Shown one piece after another: positions 9,065 through 18,279 of a DNA stretch of 64,000 nucleotides. The notes beneath the pieces are model-generated. The model was not told where the DNA came from, made no database searches, and was given only the letters and a program-made list of their open reading frames with translations. The DNA is from Mycobacterium sp. IS-3022 (GTDB lineage: Bacteria; Actinomycetota; Actinomycetes; Mycobacteriales; Mycobacteriaceae): assembly GCF_001500065.1 (NCBI RefSeq), contig NZ_LQIN01000012.1:372001-436000 (forward strand), read 5' to 3'. Every line of letters begins with the position of its first letter. Position 1 is the first letter of the stretch. Position numbers and translations under genes: made by a program.

Positions 9065-10020
9065 GCGAAGCGTCGCGATTGCATCTGGTGCTCGGAGACG
9101 AGGAGTTGCTGGTCGAACGCGCGGTCGCGGCGGTTCTGCGGGACGCGCGCAAGCAGGCAGGCAGTCACGACATCCCGGTTGACCGGCTGCGTGCCGGCGA
9201 CGTCAGCACAAGCGAACTCGCCGAACTGCTGAGCCCGTCGTTGTTCGCCGACGAGCGGGTCGTGGTTCTGGAGTCGGCGGCGGAGGCGGGCAAAGACGCG
9301 GTCGCGCTGATCTCCGACGCCGCAGCCGATCTACCGCCCGGCACCGTGCTCGTCGTCGTGCACTCCGGTGGCGGGCGCGCCAAGGTGCTCGCCGATCAAC
9401 TCAAGAAGCTGGGCGCGCAGGTGCATCCCTGCGCGCGGATCGCCAAGGCCGCCGAGCGCGCCGACTTCGTCCGGCGTGAGTTCCGTGCCCTGAAGGTCAA
9501 GGTCGGCGACGACACGGTCACCGCAGTGCTCGACGCGATCGGCTCAGACATCCGGGAGCTGGCGGCGGCGTGTTCGCAGTTGGTCACCGACACCGGCGGC
9601 GTGGTCGACGCGGCGGCGGTGCGCCGCTACCACTCGGGCAAGGCGGAGGTAAAGGGGTTCGACATCGCCGACAAGGCCGTCATCGGCGACGTCGCGGGAG
9701 CCGCCGAAGCGCTGCGGTGGGCGATGATGCGCGGCGAACCGCATGTCGTGCTGGCCGATGCGCTGGCCGAAGCCGTGCACACCATCGCCCGGGTGCGGCC
9801 GTTGTCGGGTGACCCCTACCGGCTGGCCTCAGAGTTGGGCATGCCGCCGTGGCGGGTGCAGAAGGCGCAGAAGCAGGCGCGGCGGTGGTCGAACACCTCG
9901 GTCGCCGAGGCGATGCGGTTGGTGGCCGCGCTCAATGCGGATGTCAAGGGCGCAGCGGCCGACCCGGAATTCGCGTTGGAGGCAACCGTCAGGAGGGTCG
10001 CCGAACTCGTCGCGGACTGA
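9061..10020 (+). CDS. holA: DNA polymerase III delta subunit
   Basis: A 319-residue HolA. It begins [20 protein letters not shown], the degenerate P-loop region of the clamp-loader fold. Conserved features are [11 protein letters not shown] near residue 61 and the C-terminal collar helices with [17 protein letters not shown]. HolA opens the beta sliding clamp in the clamp-loader complex. The gene follows comEC with a 4-nt overlap, the order found in many bacteria, and converges on rpsT. Confidence 0.92.
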   Translation: MSEASRLHLVLGDEELLVERAVAAVLRDARKQAGSHDIPVDRLRAGDVSTSELAELLSPSLFADERVVVLESAAEAGKDAVALISDAAADLPPGTVLVVVHSGGGRAKVLADQLKKLGAQVHPCARIAKAAERADFVRREFRALKVKVGDDTVTAVLDAIGSDIRELAAACSQLVTDTGGVVDAAAVRRYHSGKAEVKGFDIADKAVIGDVAGAAEALRWAMMRGEPHVVLADALAEAVHTIARVRPLSGDPYRLASELGMPPWRVQKAQKQARRWSNTSVAEAMRLVAALNADVKGAAADPEFALEATVRRVAELVAD

Positions 10021-10035
10021 GCGGGTTGATTGCGT

Positions 10036-10092
10036 CGAGTGCACGCCTCACGTACCGAGCCTCGCGATTCGCGTACCCCAGGCGTGCACTCG
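10036..10092. terminator. Long inverted repeat between convergent holA and rpsT
   Basis: Arms CGAGTGCACGCCT (10036-10048) and AGGCGTGCACTCG (10080-10092) are perfect 13-bp complements. The 31-nt loop contains a second small hairpin, CGCGA-T-TCGCG (10063-10073). The position between two converging stop codons suggests a bidirectional terminator without a U-tract, common in mycobacteria. Confidence 0.65.
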
Positions 10093-10102
10093 GCGATAAA
10101 GG

Positions 10103-10363
10103 TCAGAGCTTGTTGAACGCCGAGGCCAGAGCCGATTTGCGGTTCGCGGCCTGGTTCTTGTGGATGACGCCCTTGCTGGCGGCCTTGTCGAGCTGGCGGC
10201 TGGTCGACGCCAGCAGTTCGCGAGCCTTGTCCTTGTCGCCGGCCTCCACGGCCTCCCGGAATCCGCGGACCGCCGTGTGAAGCGACGACTTGACCGACTT
10301 GTTGCGCAGCCTGCGGCGCTCGTTGGTCTTGATCCGCTTTTCCTGCGACTTGATGTTGGCCAC
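10103..10363 (-). CDS. rpsT: 30S ribosomal protein S20
   Basis: An 86-residue, strongly basic, helical protein beginning [18 protein letters not shown] and containing [21 protein letters not shown], the S20 signature region. S20 binds 16S rRNA in the body of the 30S subunit. The ATG at 10363 is the only sensible start, and the length matches the family. About 150 nt separate it from the metallo-beta-lactamase gene upstream, enough for its own promoter. Confidence 0.97.
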   Translation of the reverse strand: MANIKSQEKRIKTNERRRLRNKSVKSSLHTAVRGFREAVEAGDKDKARELLASTSRQLDKAASKGVIHKNQAANRKSALASAFNKL

Positions 10364-10479
10364 GCGTGTAGTCCTTCGTAAATCCCGTTGGAGTTTCCCA
10401 AAGTCTGGTAGGCGCCCGGCGCGCGGGCAGCGAGGGTTCAGGTTACCAGCGTAAAGGGCAAATGCCCAAAGCGAGCCCG

Positions 10480-10521
10480 CCGGCCGTCGCCCTGAGCGGG
10501 CCGGCGGTCGCCCTCAGCCGG
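10480..10521. repeat. Two tandem 21-bp GC-rich copies overlapping a stop codon
   Basis: The unit beginning CCGGCCGTCGCCCTGAGCGG (10480-10500) is followed at once by a near copy (10501-10521) differing at a few bases. The second copy covers the stop codon of the metallo-beta-lactamase gene on the minus strand. It probably arose by local duplication, and hairpin potential (GGCCGGC) may help termination. Confidence 0.5.
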
Positions 10522-11374
10522 CCGGCTTCGCGCCGACTCCGGGATGTACTTCGACGCGATGCAGGTCGTCGCCGACTTCGATCTGCCGGTCGAACACCGA
10601 CGCGGCCAGCGCGCGCCAATCGTCTTCCTGTCCGGCCTCGATGGCCGGCACGTAGTGCGTCAGGATGAGGATGCCGACCCCCGCGCGCGCCGCGGTCGTC
10701 GCCGCCTCCTCGACCGAGGAGTGGTAATCGCAGATGTCGCGGATGCGCTGCATGGGCATCTTGTCGACCACGTCCTTGCGAATGACGGTGTGCACCAACG
10801 CCCCCGCGCCGGCCGCCAGCTCGTCGAGGCTCTCGCACGGCACCGTGTCGCCGGCCAGGACAACCGACGCGTCGGCGTGCTCGACACGAAAGCCGATCGT
10901 CGGTGCGACGGGCCGGTGGTCGGTCGGCGCGACCCGGATCGTCACCCCGTCGCTGTTCCACACTTCACCGTCGGTGTACTCGTGTACCTGCACCGGAGGC
11001 GGCGACGTCAGATCGGCGTGGTGGGCGATGCGGTATCCGATGTCGAAGCCGAACGCCTTGAGCGTGGCGTCGACCACCTCGGCGGTGCCCGGGGGCCCGA
11101 TGATCTGCAGCGGGGCCGGATCGGGTGTGAAGGTGGACACCCAACGGGTGATGATCACGTCGCCCAGATCCGCGATGTGGTCGCTGTGCAGGTGGGTCAA
11201 CAGCAGCGCCGACAACCCGTTGGCGGCGGCGCCCGCGGCGGTCAGGCGTTGTTGTACGCCGCGTCCGCAGTCGACCAGAAACGTCTGCCCGCCCGCACGC
11301 ACCAGCGTCGACGGGCCGGCCCGTCGGGCGTCGGGGATGGGGCTTCCGGTGCCGAGCAGCGTCACCTCGATCAT
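10514..11374 (-). CDS. Metallo-beta-lactamase fold hydrolase, RNase Z-like
   Basis: A 286-residue metallo-beta-lactamase protein of the ElaC/RNase Z type. It begins [15 protein letters not shown], has the zinc motif [11 protein letters not shown] near residue 63, an Asp in VVLAGDT near residue 193 and a distal His in ILTHYVP near residue 250. RNase Z trims tRNA 3' ends, but mycobacterial members (compare Rv2407) also resemble arylsulfatase-like enzymes, so the substrate is inferred. The frame is open further upstream, but the ATG at 11374 is where conserved sequence begins. Confidence 0.82.
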   Translation of the reverse strand: MIEVTLLGTGSPIPDARRAGPSTLVRAGGQTFLVDCGRGVQQRLTAAGAAANGLSALLLTHLHSDHIADLGDVIITRWVSTFTPDPAPLQIIGPPGTAEVVDATLKAFGFDIGYRIAHHADLTSPPPVQVHEYTDGEVWNSDGVTIRVAPTDHRPVAPTIGFRVEHADASVVLAGDTVPCESLDELAAGAGALVHTVIRKDVVDKMPMQRIRDICDYHSSVEEAATTAARAGVGILILTHYVPAIEAGQEDDWRALAASVFDRQIEVGDDLHRVEVHPGVGAKPAG

Positions 11375-11536
11375 GGCCCACATATACCTGACGGACGCGT
11401 CGAAAACTCGCCATTGACGGCCCGCCGCCGCGCAGAGCAGCGTTGCGCAGGCGTGACCCGCTTGCAACCGTGCAAACCCTTCCGCGGCGACCCGCGCGCA
11501 CCTAGCCTGTGAGGTACATCACGAGCGGAGGCAAGG

Positions 11537-11965
11537 ATGCGGATCGCGGACGTGTTGCGGAGCAAGGGCGCCGCGGTGGCCACGATTACCCCGGAGACTT
11601 CGGTTGCGGGGTTGCTCACCGAGTTGGCCGTGCACAACATCGGCGCGATGGTGGTGGTGTCGCCCGACGGTGTGGTGGGCATCGTCTCCGAGCGCGACGT
11701 CGTGCGCGCACTGCACGCGCACGGCGCCGACCTGCTGCGACGGCCGGTGTCGGAGATCATGACCAGCTTCGTGGCGACCTGCGCACCGGACGATTCGGTC
11801 GACAGCCTGAGCGCGTTGATGACGACGAACAGGGTCCGGCACGTGCCCGTCATGGAGAACGGCCGGCTGGCGGGCATCGTCAGCATCGGCGATGTGGTCA
11901 AGACGCGGATGGAAGAGCTCGAAACGCAGCAGGAGCAGTTGCAGGCCTACATCACCCGTGGCTGA
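11537..11965 (+). CDS. CBS-domain pair protein
   Basis: A 142-residue protein made almost only of two CBS domains: MRIADVLRSKGAAVATI to ERDVVRALHAHG, then VSEIMTSFVATCAPDDSV to SIGDVVKTRMEE. A short C-terminal helix follows. CBS pairs bind adenine nucleotides or S-adenosylmethionine and regulate partner proteins. The best ribosome site (GGAGG) lies about 9 nt before the ATG. Orthologues flank this locus in other mycobacteria (Rv2406c type). It overlaps the acetyltransferase gene by 8 nt, but the ligand and partner are unknown. Confidence 0.85.
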   Translation: MRIADVLRSKGAAVATITPETSVAGLLTELAVHNIGAMVVVSPDGVVGIVSERDVVRALHAHGADLLRRPVSEIMTSFVATCAPDDSVDSLSALMTTNRVRHVPVMENGRLAGIVSIGDVVKTRMEELETQQEQLQAYITRG

Positions 11966-12563
11966 CGTCGAGGTTGCGCCCGCCCGGCGGCGCGATGTCC
12001 GCACGCTGTCGGAGGTCCTGGGCCGCGCGTTCTACCAGGATCCGGTGATGATGTGGATGCTGCCTGACGACGCCGCACGGGCTCGCGGCCTCGCGCGGAT
12101 GTTCGCGACCATGACCCGACATCACTTCCTGCGAACCGACGCCGTCGAGGTGGCCGGTGGCCGACGGATCGGCGCCGCGGCGCTGTGGGCTCCGCCGGGG
12201 CAGTGGAAGCAGGGGCGCCTCGAGGAGCTGTTGATGATGCCCGGCTTCATCCGGGCGTTCGGCTCGCGGGTCAGACGCGGTCAGCAGGTATCCGAGCTGA
12301 TGAAGAAACATCATCCGGAGGAGCCGCACTGGTATCTCGCGGTGATCGGCAGCGATCCGACCGTCCGCGGCACCGGCTTCGGCCAGGCCCTGATGCGCTC
12401 GCGACTCGATCGATGCGACGCCGAGTACGCGCCGGCCTATCTCGAGTCCAGCAACCCCGACAACATCCCGTACTACCAGCGCTTCGGGTTCGACGTCACC
12501 GGCGAGATCAAGTTGCCCGACGGCGGGCCCAGCATGTGGTCGATGTGGCGGGAGCCGCGGTAG
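11958..12563 (+). CDS. GNAT-family N-acetyltransferase
   Basis: A 201-residue GNAT protein. It has [13 protein letters not shown] near residue 22, a beta-strand [20 protein letters not shown] near residue 125 carrying the acetyl-CoA pyrophosphate loop (R-G-T-G-F-G), and [18 protein letters not shown] near the end. The start is the GTG at 11958 inside the CBS gene, giving [13 protein letters not shown]. The substrate is unknown. Co-translation with the CBS protein suggests a shared pathway (inference). Confidence 0.85.
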   Translation: MADVEVAPARRRDVRTLSEVLGRAFYQDPVMMWMLPDDAARARGLARMFATMTRHHFLRTDAVEVAGGRRIGAAALWAPPGQWKQGRLEELLMMPGFIRAFGSRVRRGQQVSELMKKHHPEEPHWYLAVIGSDPTVRGTGFGQALMRSRLDRCDAEYAPAYLESSNPDNIPYYQRFGFDVTGEIKLPDGGPSMWSMWREPR

Positions 12564-12573
12564 TACATCGGCC

Positions 12574-12634
12574 GTGAGCGACCGCGAAATGTACGCGCGC
12601 AACGGCGTGTCGGCGTACAGACACGGCCGCTCGC
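12574..12634. terminator. Imperfect inverted repeat between convergent genes
   Basis: Arms 12574-12596 and 12613-12634 pair through TGTACGC/GCGTACA next to the loop and GAGCG/CGCTC at the base, with mismatches between. The repeat lies between the converging stops of the acetyltransferase and PemK-like genes and is a likely bidirectional terminator. Confidence 0.5.
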
Positions 12635-12645
12635 CGTACCGAGAC

Positions 12646-13236
12646 CTAGCTCCAGGAGTATTCGGCGCGAAGACGGGTCGCGACCGCTTCGAACCTCTCG
12701 CGGGTGAGGATCGCGCCTTCGCGGCGGATGCCGGCCTCGGGCACGTCGAGCACCCGGTCCAGCCGCACCCAGCTCTGCCGACCCTCGTAGTCCCAGGTGC
12801 CGCTGCCGATGCCGACCCAGTTCGGATCCTGGCGATGGTGGTCCTGGCTGGACAGCATCAGGCCGAGCAACGTCGAGCGGTCCCGCCCGACGACCAGCAC
12901 GGGACGGTCCTTGCCCTGCGTCGGATCGTCCTCGTAGACCACCCACGTCCACACGATCTCGCCGGGGTCGGCGCGGCCGTCCAGGTTGGGCGCGTACACG
13001 ACCTTGCGGGCGCGGTGTGCGGTCGGCACGAAGTTGCGGCTGACCGGCCGTCCCGCGGTGATCGCCGGGGCCTCCTCTTTCGAGGTGCCGGCGATCGCGT
13101 CCAGGCCGATCTTGATGCCCTGCTGGATACCGCGCTGCACGGTGTCGGACTGGCCGATCTGACGGATGAACTTCGGCGCCTCGTTGAACACCAAATTCTC
13201 CGCGAACTTCTGGAATGTTCTCCACGGCGGAGCCAT
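12646..13236 (-). CDS. PemK/MazF-like protein (Rv2405 family)
   Basis: A 196-residue protein. The N-terminal 60 residues ([20 protein letters not shown]) form a predicted helical extension. The rest resembles the PemK/MazF fold: [20 protein letters not shown] near residue 92, [20 protein letters not shown] near residue 112 and [11 protein letters not shown] near residue 155. No antitoxin gene lies beside it, so toxin activity should not be assumed. It is the syntenic partner of lepA in mycobacteria. An apparent frame continues far upstream on this strand, but it runs antisense through lepA and is not coding; the ATG at 13236 is the real start. Confidence 0.75.
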   Translation of the reverse strand: MAPPWRTFQKFAENLVFNEAPKFIRQIGQSDTVQRGIQQGIKIGLDAIAGTSKEEAPAITAGRPVSRNFVPTAHRARKVVYAPNLDGRADPGEIVWTWVVYEDDPTQGKDRPVLVVGRDRSTLLGLMLSSQDHHRQDPNWVGIGSGTWDYEGRQSWVRLDRVLDVPEAGIRREGAILTRERFEAVATRLRAEYSWS

Positions 13237-13284
13237 GACCCGAGCATAAGCGAGGGTCCGCCCGCACGATTGTGTGCTCAGGCC

Positions 13285-15180
13285 GTGCCCTCGATACGCT
13301 GTTGGCACCCCCAGGACCGTCCTACCAGGAGATTTCCAATCAGCAATTTCGCCGATCAGACGTTCACGGCGCCGGCGCAGATCCGGAACTTCTGCATCAT
13401 CGCCCATATCGATCACGGCAAGTCGACGCTGGCCGATCGGATGCTGCAACTCACCGGTGTCGTCGCCGATCGGGACATGCGCGCGCAATACCTCGACCGG
13501 ATGGACATCGAGCGCGAACGCGGCATCACGATCAAGGCGCAGAACGTCCGGCTGCCGTGGCGCATCGGGGACGACGAATACGTGCTGCACCTGATCGACA
13601 CCCCCGGCCACGTCGACTTCACCTACGAGGTCTCGCGGGCGCTGGAGGCCTGCGAAGGCGCAGTGCTGCTCGTCGACGCCGCCCAGGGCATCGAGGCGCA
13701 GACGCTGGCGAACCTGTACCTGGCACTGGATCGCGACCTGCAGATCATCCCGGTGCTCAACAAGATCGACCTGCCCGCGGCCGACCCGGACCGCTACGCC
13801 GCCGAACTCGCCCACATCATCGGTTGTGAGCCCACCGACGTGCTGCGGGTCTCGGGCAAGACCGGTGCCGGGGTGGCCGACCTGCTCGACCACGTCGTTC
13901 GGGAGGTGCCGCCGCCGACCGGTGAGGCCGACGCGCCCGCCCGCGCCATGATCTTCGACTCCGTGTACGACACCTACCGCGGTGTGGTCACCTACGTGCG
14001 CGTCGTCGACGGCAAGATCGTCCCGCGCGAGCGCATCAAGATGATGTCCACCGGAGCCACCCACGAACTGCTCGAGGTCGGCATCGTCTCGCCGGAACCG
14101 AAAGCCTCGGCGGGCCTGGGTGTTGGGGAGGTCGGCTACCTCATCACCGGTGTGAAGGACGTGCGGCAGTCCAAGGTCGGTGACACCGTGACGACGGCGC
14201 GCCACGGCGCGGCCGAACCGCTCACCGGATACCGCGAGCCGCGGCCGATGGTGTACTCGGGGCTGTATCCCGTTGACGGCTCGGATTATCCGGTGCTGCG
14301 TGATGCGCTGGACAAGCTGCAACTCAACGACGCCGCGCTGACCTACGAACCGGAGACGTCGGTGGCGCTCGGGTTCGGCTTCCGCAGCGGCTTTCTCGGC
14401 CTGCTGCACATGGAGATCACCCGCGAGCGCCTCGAGCGCGAGTTCAACCTCGACCTGATCTCGACGTCGCCGAACGTCGTGTATCGCGTTGTGCAAGAAG
14501 ATGGTTCGGAAGTAGTCGTCACCAATCCGTCGGACTGGCCGGACGGCAAGATCCGCACGGTCTACGAGCCGGTGGTCAAGACGACGATCATCGCGCCGAG
14601 CGAGTTCATCGGCACGATCATGGAGTTGTGCCAGTCGCGGCGAGGTGAACTCGGCGGCATGGACTACCTGTCGCCGGAGCGGGTGGAGTTGCGCTACACG
14701 ATGCCGTTGGGCGAGATCATCTTCGACTTCTTCGACGCGTTGAAGTCGCGCACCCGCGGCTACGCCAGCCTCGATTACGAGGAGGCCGGCGAGCAGGAGG
14801 CCGAACTCGTCAAGGTCGACATCCTGCTGCAGGGCGAGCCGGTCGACGCGTTCAGTGCGATCGTCCACAAGGAGTCGGCGTACGCCTACGGCAACAAGAT
14901 GACCACCAAGCTCAAGGAGCTGATCCCGCGTCAGCAGTTCGAGGTTCCGGTGCAGGCGGCGATCGGATCGAAGATCATCGCTCGCGAAAACATCCGCGCG
15001 ATCCGCAAAGACGTGCTATCGAAGTGTTACGGCGGCGACATCACGCGCAAGCGCAAGCTGCTGGAGAAGCAGAAGGAAGGCAAGAAGCGGATGAAGACCA
15101 TCGGCCGGGTCGAGGTGCCACAGGAGGCGTTCGTCGCCGCCCTGTCCACCGACTCGTCCGCCGACAAGGCCAAGAAGTAG
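13285..15180 (+). CDS. lepA: Elongation factor 4 (LepA) GTPase
   Basis: LepA, about 613-631 residues. The G1 motif AHIDHGKST, the G2 segment [19 protein letters not shown] (G3) and NKIDLP (G4) are all present. The C-terminal LepA-specific domain ends in [16 protein letters not shown]. LepA acts on ribosomes stalled in translocation. The start is uncertain: GTG at 13285 is the last standard codon upstream of the conserved [15 protein letters not shown] block, while the best ribosome site (AGGAG, 13327-13331) is spaced 7 nt from an in-frame ATC at 13339. The lipoprotein gene follows 5 nt after the stop. Confidence 0.93.
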   Translation: MPSIRCWHPQDRPTRRFPISNFADQTFTAPAQIRNFCIIAHIDHGKSTLADRMLQLTGVVADRDMRAQYLDRMDIERERGITIKAQNVRLPWRIGDDEYVLHLIDTPGHVDFTYEVSRALEACEGAVLLVDAAQGIEAQTLANLYLALDRDLQIIPVLNKIDLPAADPDRYAAELAHIIGCEPTDVLRVSGKTGAGVADLLDHVVREVPPPTGEADAPARAMIFDSVYDTYRGVVTYVRVVDGKIVPRERIKMMSTGATHELLEVGIVSPEPKASAGLGVGEVGYLITGVKDVRQSKVGDTVTTARHGAAEPLTGYREPRPMVYSGLYPVDGSDYPVLRDALDKLQLNDAALTYEPETSVALGFGFRSGFLGLLHMEITRERLEREFNLDLISTSPNVVYRVVQEDGSEVVVTNPSDWPDGKIRTVYEPVVKTTIIAPSEFIGTIMELCQSRRGELGGMDYLSPERVELRYTMPLGEIIFDFFDALKSRTRGYASLDYEEAGEQEAELVKVDILLQGEPVDAFSAIVHKESAYAYGNKMTTKLKELIPRQQFEVPVQAAIGSKIIARENIRAIRKDVLSKCYGGDITRKRKLLEKQKEGKKRMKTIGRVEVPQEAFVAALSTDSSADKAKK

Positions 15181-15185
15181 CGGCG

Positions 15186-15899
15186 ATGCGCAGGGCGGCG
15201 ATGGCGGCGGCGCTGGGCGCGATCGCGATACTCGCCGGCTGTTCGGCGCCGCCGGCCAAGGCGCCGGTCGTGCACATAGCCGAGGCCGCCAAGCCATCCC
15301 CGCACCGGGCGCTGGACCGGGTGCTGCCGACCGCCGAGGAACTGGCCACCACGCTGGGCGCCAGCGGCTTCATGGGCCAACTGGTCACCGGCGGCGCCGA
15401 CATGCTGTTGCAGGGTGTGCGGGAGGCCGAGGCGACCCCGGTCGACTGTGTGAGCACCGGGTATCGGTTGGAGAAGGTGGTGTACCAGGCCAGCCCGGTG
15501 CGTTCGGTGGCCAGCCGGTCTTGGGCCGGCGGCGACGTCAACGGCCCGACCGCCACCGGTTTCTTCGGGGTGGTCGAGTTCGGCGATGCCGGTGCCGCGC
15601 AAGCCTTCTTCGCCGCTTCGGCCGACAAGTGGCACGGCTGCAACGGGCGGACGCTGGTGCTGCAACAGCCCGAGCGTGGTTCGCAGGCCACCAGCCGGAT
15701 CACCGAAGTGGGCATCGACAACCGGATCGTGTCGGCGGTGGTGATGCAGGACGCCGGGTCGACGATTCAGCGCGCTCTCGGCGTCGCCGGCGACTGCATC
15801 GTGGACGTGGAAATCACCGACGTGGCCGGACCCAGCGCCACCGGCGCCCGGGATGCCGCCGCGGTCGCGGCCTTGATGCTCCAGAAAATCGGTGTCTAG
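15186..15899 (+). CDS. Lipoprotein with PknH-C-like sensor domain (LppR-type)
   Basis: A 237-residue predicted lipoprotein. The first 19 residues ([19 protein letters not shown]) are a signal peptide ending in the lipobox LAGC. The mature part resembles the extracellular PknH_C-like domain common in mycobacterial lipoproteins, with Cys residues in VDCVSTGYR, WHGCNGRTL and GDCIVDVE that may form disulfides. It follows lepA by 5 nt, as lppR (Rv2403c) does in M. tuberculosis. It is anchored outside the membrane; the ligand is unknown. Confidence 0.8.
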   Translation: MRRAAMAAALGAIAILAGCSAPPAKAPVVHIAEAAKPSPHRALDRVLPTAEELATTLGASGFMGQLVTGGADMLLQGVREAEATPVDCVSTGYRLEKVVYQASPVRSVASRSWAGGDVNGPTATGFFGVVEFGDAGAAQAFFAASADKWHGCNGRTLVLQQPERGSQATSRITEVGIDNRIVSAVVMQDAGSTIQRALGVAGDCIVDVEITDVAGPSATGARDAAAVAALMLQKIGV

Positions 15900-15964
15900 G
15901 GACGCCTCGCGACCGAATTGACGGCCGCGCCACGAAGGTGCCCTGAGTCGGTCACAATAACGCG

Positions 15965-16669
15965 GTGACTCGATTCACGGCGACCCGGCTTGGCGCCGCT
16001 GTCTTCCTGGTGGCATCCGTCTCGCTGGGCGGCTGTGTGAGCACCGTTTCGGGAACCGCGGTGCGCGGGCAGGACGCCCGCCTCCACGTGCCGCCGCTGG
16101 ACGAGTCCGACCTCGAGAACGTGTTGCTGTCCATCGGTGAACTGAACGGGATCATGGGCACCACGACGATGAAGGTCACGAGCGAACTCGACGAGATGAC
16201 CGACCATTCCGAGCAGGTTTCCGACCTCGAGTGCCTGGGCGCCATCTATGGCGCCGAGGATCCGGTGTATGCGGGCAGCGGGTGGACGGACGTACGTGAC
16301 CAGGTGGCGCGCGAACCCGACGAGGACAACGACCACTGGGTCGAGCAGACCGCGGTGCTCTACCCGTCGGCCGAAAAGGCGCAGCGGTTCTTCGACAAGT
16401 CCAGGTCGACATGGGAAGGCTGCGCCGATTCGTCTGTCGCAGTGGAAGATACGGGAACCTCGTACCTGTGGGAGGTGGGTGAGCTGAGCGCCGAGGACAA
16501 CTTGGTCACTCAGCTCACCACGCAACAGGACGCCGGTGGCTGGGCCTGCCAGCACGCCCTGTCGGTGGTGGCGAACCTGACCGTCGAGGCGTGGGCATGC
16601 AGCTACTCGATCGGCGACGAGGCCGCCACCATCGCCACCGACATGGTCGCCAACGCCGCGAAGAGGTAG
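15965..16669 (+). CDS. Second PknH-C-like lipoprotein
   Basis: A 234-residue protein with a signal peptide and lipobox LGGC near residue 24 (VFLVASVSLGGC). The mature region has the same general plan as the preceding lipoprotein: DLECLGAIYGAEDPVYAG, WEGCADSSVAVED and GGWACQHALSV supply the conserved Cys residues. It is probably a diverged tandem paralogue of the upstream lipoprotein. GTG at 15965 is the start. Function unknown. Confidence 0.75.
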   Translation: MTRFTATRLGAAVFLVASVSLGGCVSTVSGTAVRGQDARLHVPPLDESDLENVLLSIGELNGIMGTTTMKVTSELDEMTDHSEQVSDLECLGAIYGAEDPVYAGSGWTDVRDQVAREPDEDNDHWVEQTAVLYPSAEKAQRFFDKSRSTWEGCADSSVAVEDTGTSYLWEVGELSAEDNLVTQLTTQQDAGGWACQHALSVVANLTVEAWACSYSIGDEAATIATDMVANAAKR

Positions 16670-16681
16670 CCAACCGTAGCT

Positions 16682-16930
16682 TCAGCAGTTCCGCCGCTGA
16701 ATGTTCTGAATCGTCTTCTGGTACACCGACTGCCAATATCGCGCATTTCCGTTGTCGCCCTGACGAAAATAGTGGTCGGCGTTGGCTTTGGCGTGGCTGG
16801 CCGCATTCTGCAGCGCGGCGCAGCTTCCGTCGCGGGGCCTGGCCTCCGCCACGTCGGCTCCGAAGCCGGCGAGTGCGGTGGACATTGCGACTGCCGCGAT
16901 CGACTTACCGAGAATTGTACGAATCTCCAC
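16682..16930 (-). CDS. Small secreted protein with Sec signal peptide
   Basis: An 82-residue protein. Residues 1-30 (IRTILGKSIAAVAMSTALAG to AEA) form a signal peptide with a probable AxA cleavage site before RPRDG. The mature part of about 52 residues is helical and polar, with two Cys (near residue 37 and the C-terminal residue) that could make a single disulfide. GAAGGAAG upstream of the GTG is a good ribosome site. I do not recognise the family. It is convergent with the lipoprotein gene and divergent from cadI. Confidence 0.65.
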   Translation of the reverse strand: MEIRTILGKSIAAVAMSTALAGFGADVAEARPRDGSCAALQNAASHAKANADHYFRQGDNGNARYWQSVYQKTIQNIQRRNC

Positions 16931-17094
16931 GGTGAACTTCCTTCGTGATTGCCCGCAAGGCCGATTGCCCAGCGGTATTCACATCTACTGACGCGTTCCG
17001 TCGAGAAAGACGCACGATCACATCGGCCGGTGCGTCCGTAGACACACGCATGCGTCAGAACAGGCGTCAAGTACTTCCCCTGAAAGGACCCACC

Positions 17095-17556
17095 GTGGCC
17101 ACCACACGAATCCAGCTCGCGCTGAACGTCGATGACGTTTCGGCGGCGACCGTGTTCTACGAGAAGATGTTTGGCGTACCGCCGCACAAGGTGCGTGATG
17201 GCTACGCCAATTTCGTGATCGACGACCCGCCGTTGAAGCTGGTGCTGATCGAAAAACCCGGCGCGGACGAGACCCTCAACCATCTCGGCGTCGAAGCCGA
17301 CACAGCCGAGCAGGTCACCGCGGCGCAGGAGCGCTTCAGAGCTGTCGGCCTCGAGATCGCCGTCGCCGAGCACGATGTCTGTTGTCACGCAACACAAGAC
17401 AAGGTGTTCGTCACCGCTCCCGATGTGCCGCTCGGCTGGTGGGAGTTCTACACTGTCACCGACGACAATCCGGCGAACCCCGACGCCGCACCCTCGTCCG
17501 TATGCGAGGCCAGCTGCGCGGCAATCGATTCCGTCGAAAGCACCTGCTGCGCCTGA
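17095..17556 (+). CDS. cadI: CadI/ArsI-family glyoxalase-fold protein
   Basis: A 153-residue glyoxalase-fold protein. It starts with IQLALNVDDVSAATVFYEKM, the CadI/ArsI signature, and has HDVCCHATQDKVFVTAPD near residue 98, where the vicinal Cys pair binds arsenicals in ArsI C-As lyases. A Cys-rich tail follows (VCEASCA, then CCA). Mycobacterial CadI (Rv2641) is cadmium-inducible. The GTG at 17095 follows AAAGGA. No metal-sensing ArsR gene is adjacent. A small palindrome, ACGCATGCGT (17046-17055), lies upstream and might be an operator. The gene converges on an ECF sigma factor that also has a Cys-rich tail. Confidence 0.85.
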   Translation: MATTRIQLALNVDDVSAATVFYEKMFGVPPHKVRDGYANFVIDDPPLKLVLIEKPGADETLNHLGVEADTAEQVTAAQERFRAVGLEIAVAEHDVCCHATQDKVFVTAPDVPLGWWEFYTVTDDNPANPDAAPSSVCEASCAAIDSVESTCCA

Positions 17557-17580
17557 AAGAAGCCGAGTCGGGCTGCGGAG

Positions 17581-18201
17581 TCAGCGCCCAGCGCATTCGC
17601 AGCCCGGTGGCGGCTCGTAGTCCATCGGCATGCCCCGAGCGTCGAGCGTCAGTGCGCAGCACTGCCCGAGCAGCTCCGCGAGCCGTCGGCGCCCGCGCTG
17701 CACGCGTGACTTCATCCCCGACAGGGAGACCTCGGCTCGCTGTGCTGCTTCGGCTTGGCTCACCCCGTCGAGGTCGATCATCTCCACCGCCATCCGCTGC
17801 TCCACCGGCAGCCCGGCGAGAAGCGGCCGCAGGCAAGCGGACAGCTCGTGAAGCGCGGCGGGCTCGTCGTCGTCGGTGAGCGCGGGGTCGGACCGTTCGG
17901 ACAAGGTCGACACCGGATGTTCCCGGTTCCGGCCTGCTCGTCGGTACTCGTCGACGATCGCGTTTCGGGCGATCCGCAAGGCCCAGTTCGGCAGCTTCTC
18001 CTCGTCGTTGAGCGCGCCCACATTCTGGTGGATGCGAAGCAGAATGTCGGCCAGGAGATCGTCGGCCCGGTTGGGGTCCGCGATCCGCCGGCGCACGAAG
18101 GTCTGCAGTTGGGGCAATATGTCGCGCCACATCTGGTCGGTGGGTTGATGTAGCGCCGCCGCAGGCGTGGTCTTGATGCCGTCGATGCTCATGGCCGTCA
18201 T
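17581..18201 (-). CDS. ECF sigma factor with Cys-rich C-terminal tail (SigZ-like)
   Basis: A 206-residue sigma-70-like protein. Region 2 is seen at NRADDLLADILLRIHQNV near residue 45 with WALRIARNAIVDEYRR, and region 4 at LPVEQRMAVEMIDLDGVSQ near residue 130 with the helix-turn-helix AEAAQRAEVSLSGMKSRVQR. After region 4 comes a tail with CC and a final GCEC, as in SigZ-type ECF factors. This suggests the factor senses thiol stress or metal directly; no anti-sigma gene is adjacent. Its target promoters are not known. It converges on cadI with only 24 nt between stops. Confidence 0.8.
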   Translation of the reverse strand: MTAMSIDGIKTTPAAALHQPTDQMWRDILPQLQTFVRRRIADPNRADDLLADILLRIHQNVGALNDEEKLPNWALRIARNAIVDEYRRAGRNREHPVSTLSERSDPALTDDDEPAALHELSACLRPLLAGLPVEQRMAVEMIDLDGVSQAEAAQRAEVSLSGMKSRVQRGRRRLAELLGQCCALTLDARGMPMDYEPPPGCECAGR

Positions 18202-18279
18202 CCTCTTGGCACCCGCGCGGGCGCCCCACAGTACTGACGACGGTAGCCCTCCAAGGACGCAACAAGTTGCGGATTCGGC

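Noticed and set aside
12574..13284. In-frame upstream extension of lepA
   Set aside because: It overlaps the convergent PemK-like gene and an inverted repeat, and shows no LepA similarity.
13237..14868. Antisense open frame continuous with the PemK-like gene through lepA
   Set aside because: The PemK-like protein has a natural ATG at 13236; the upstream part is antisense to the highly conserved lepA.
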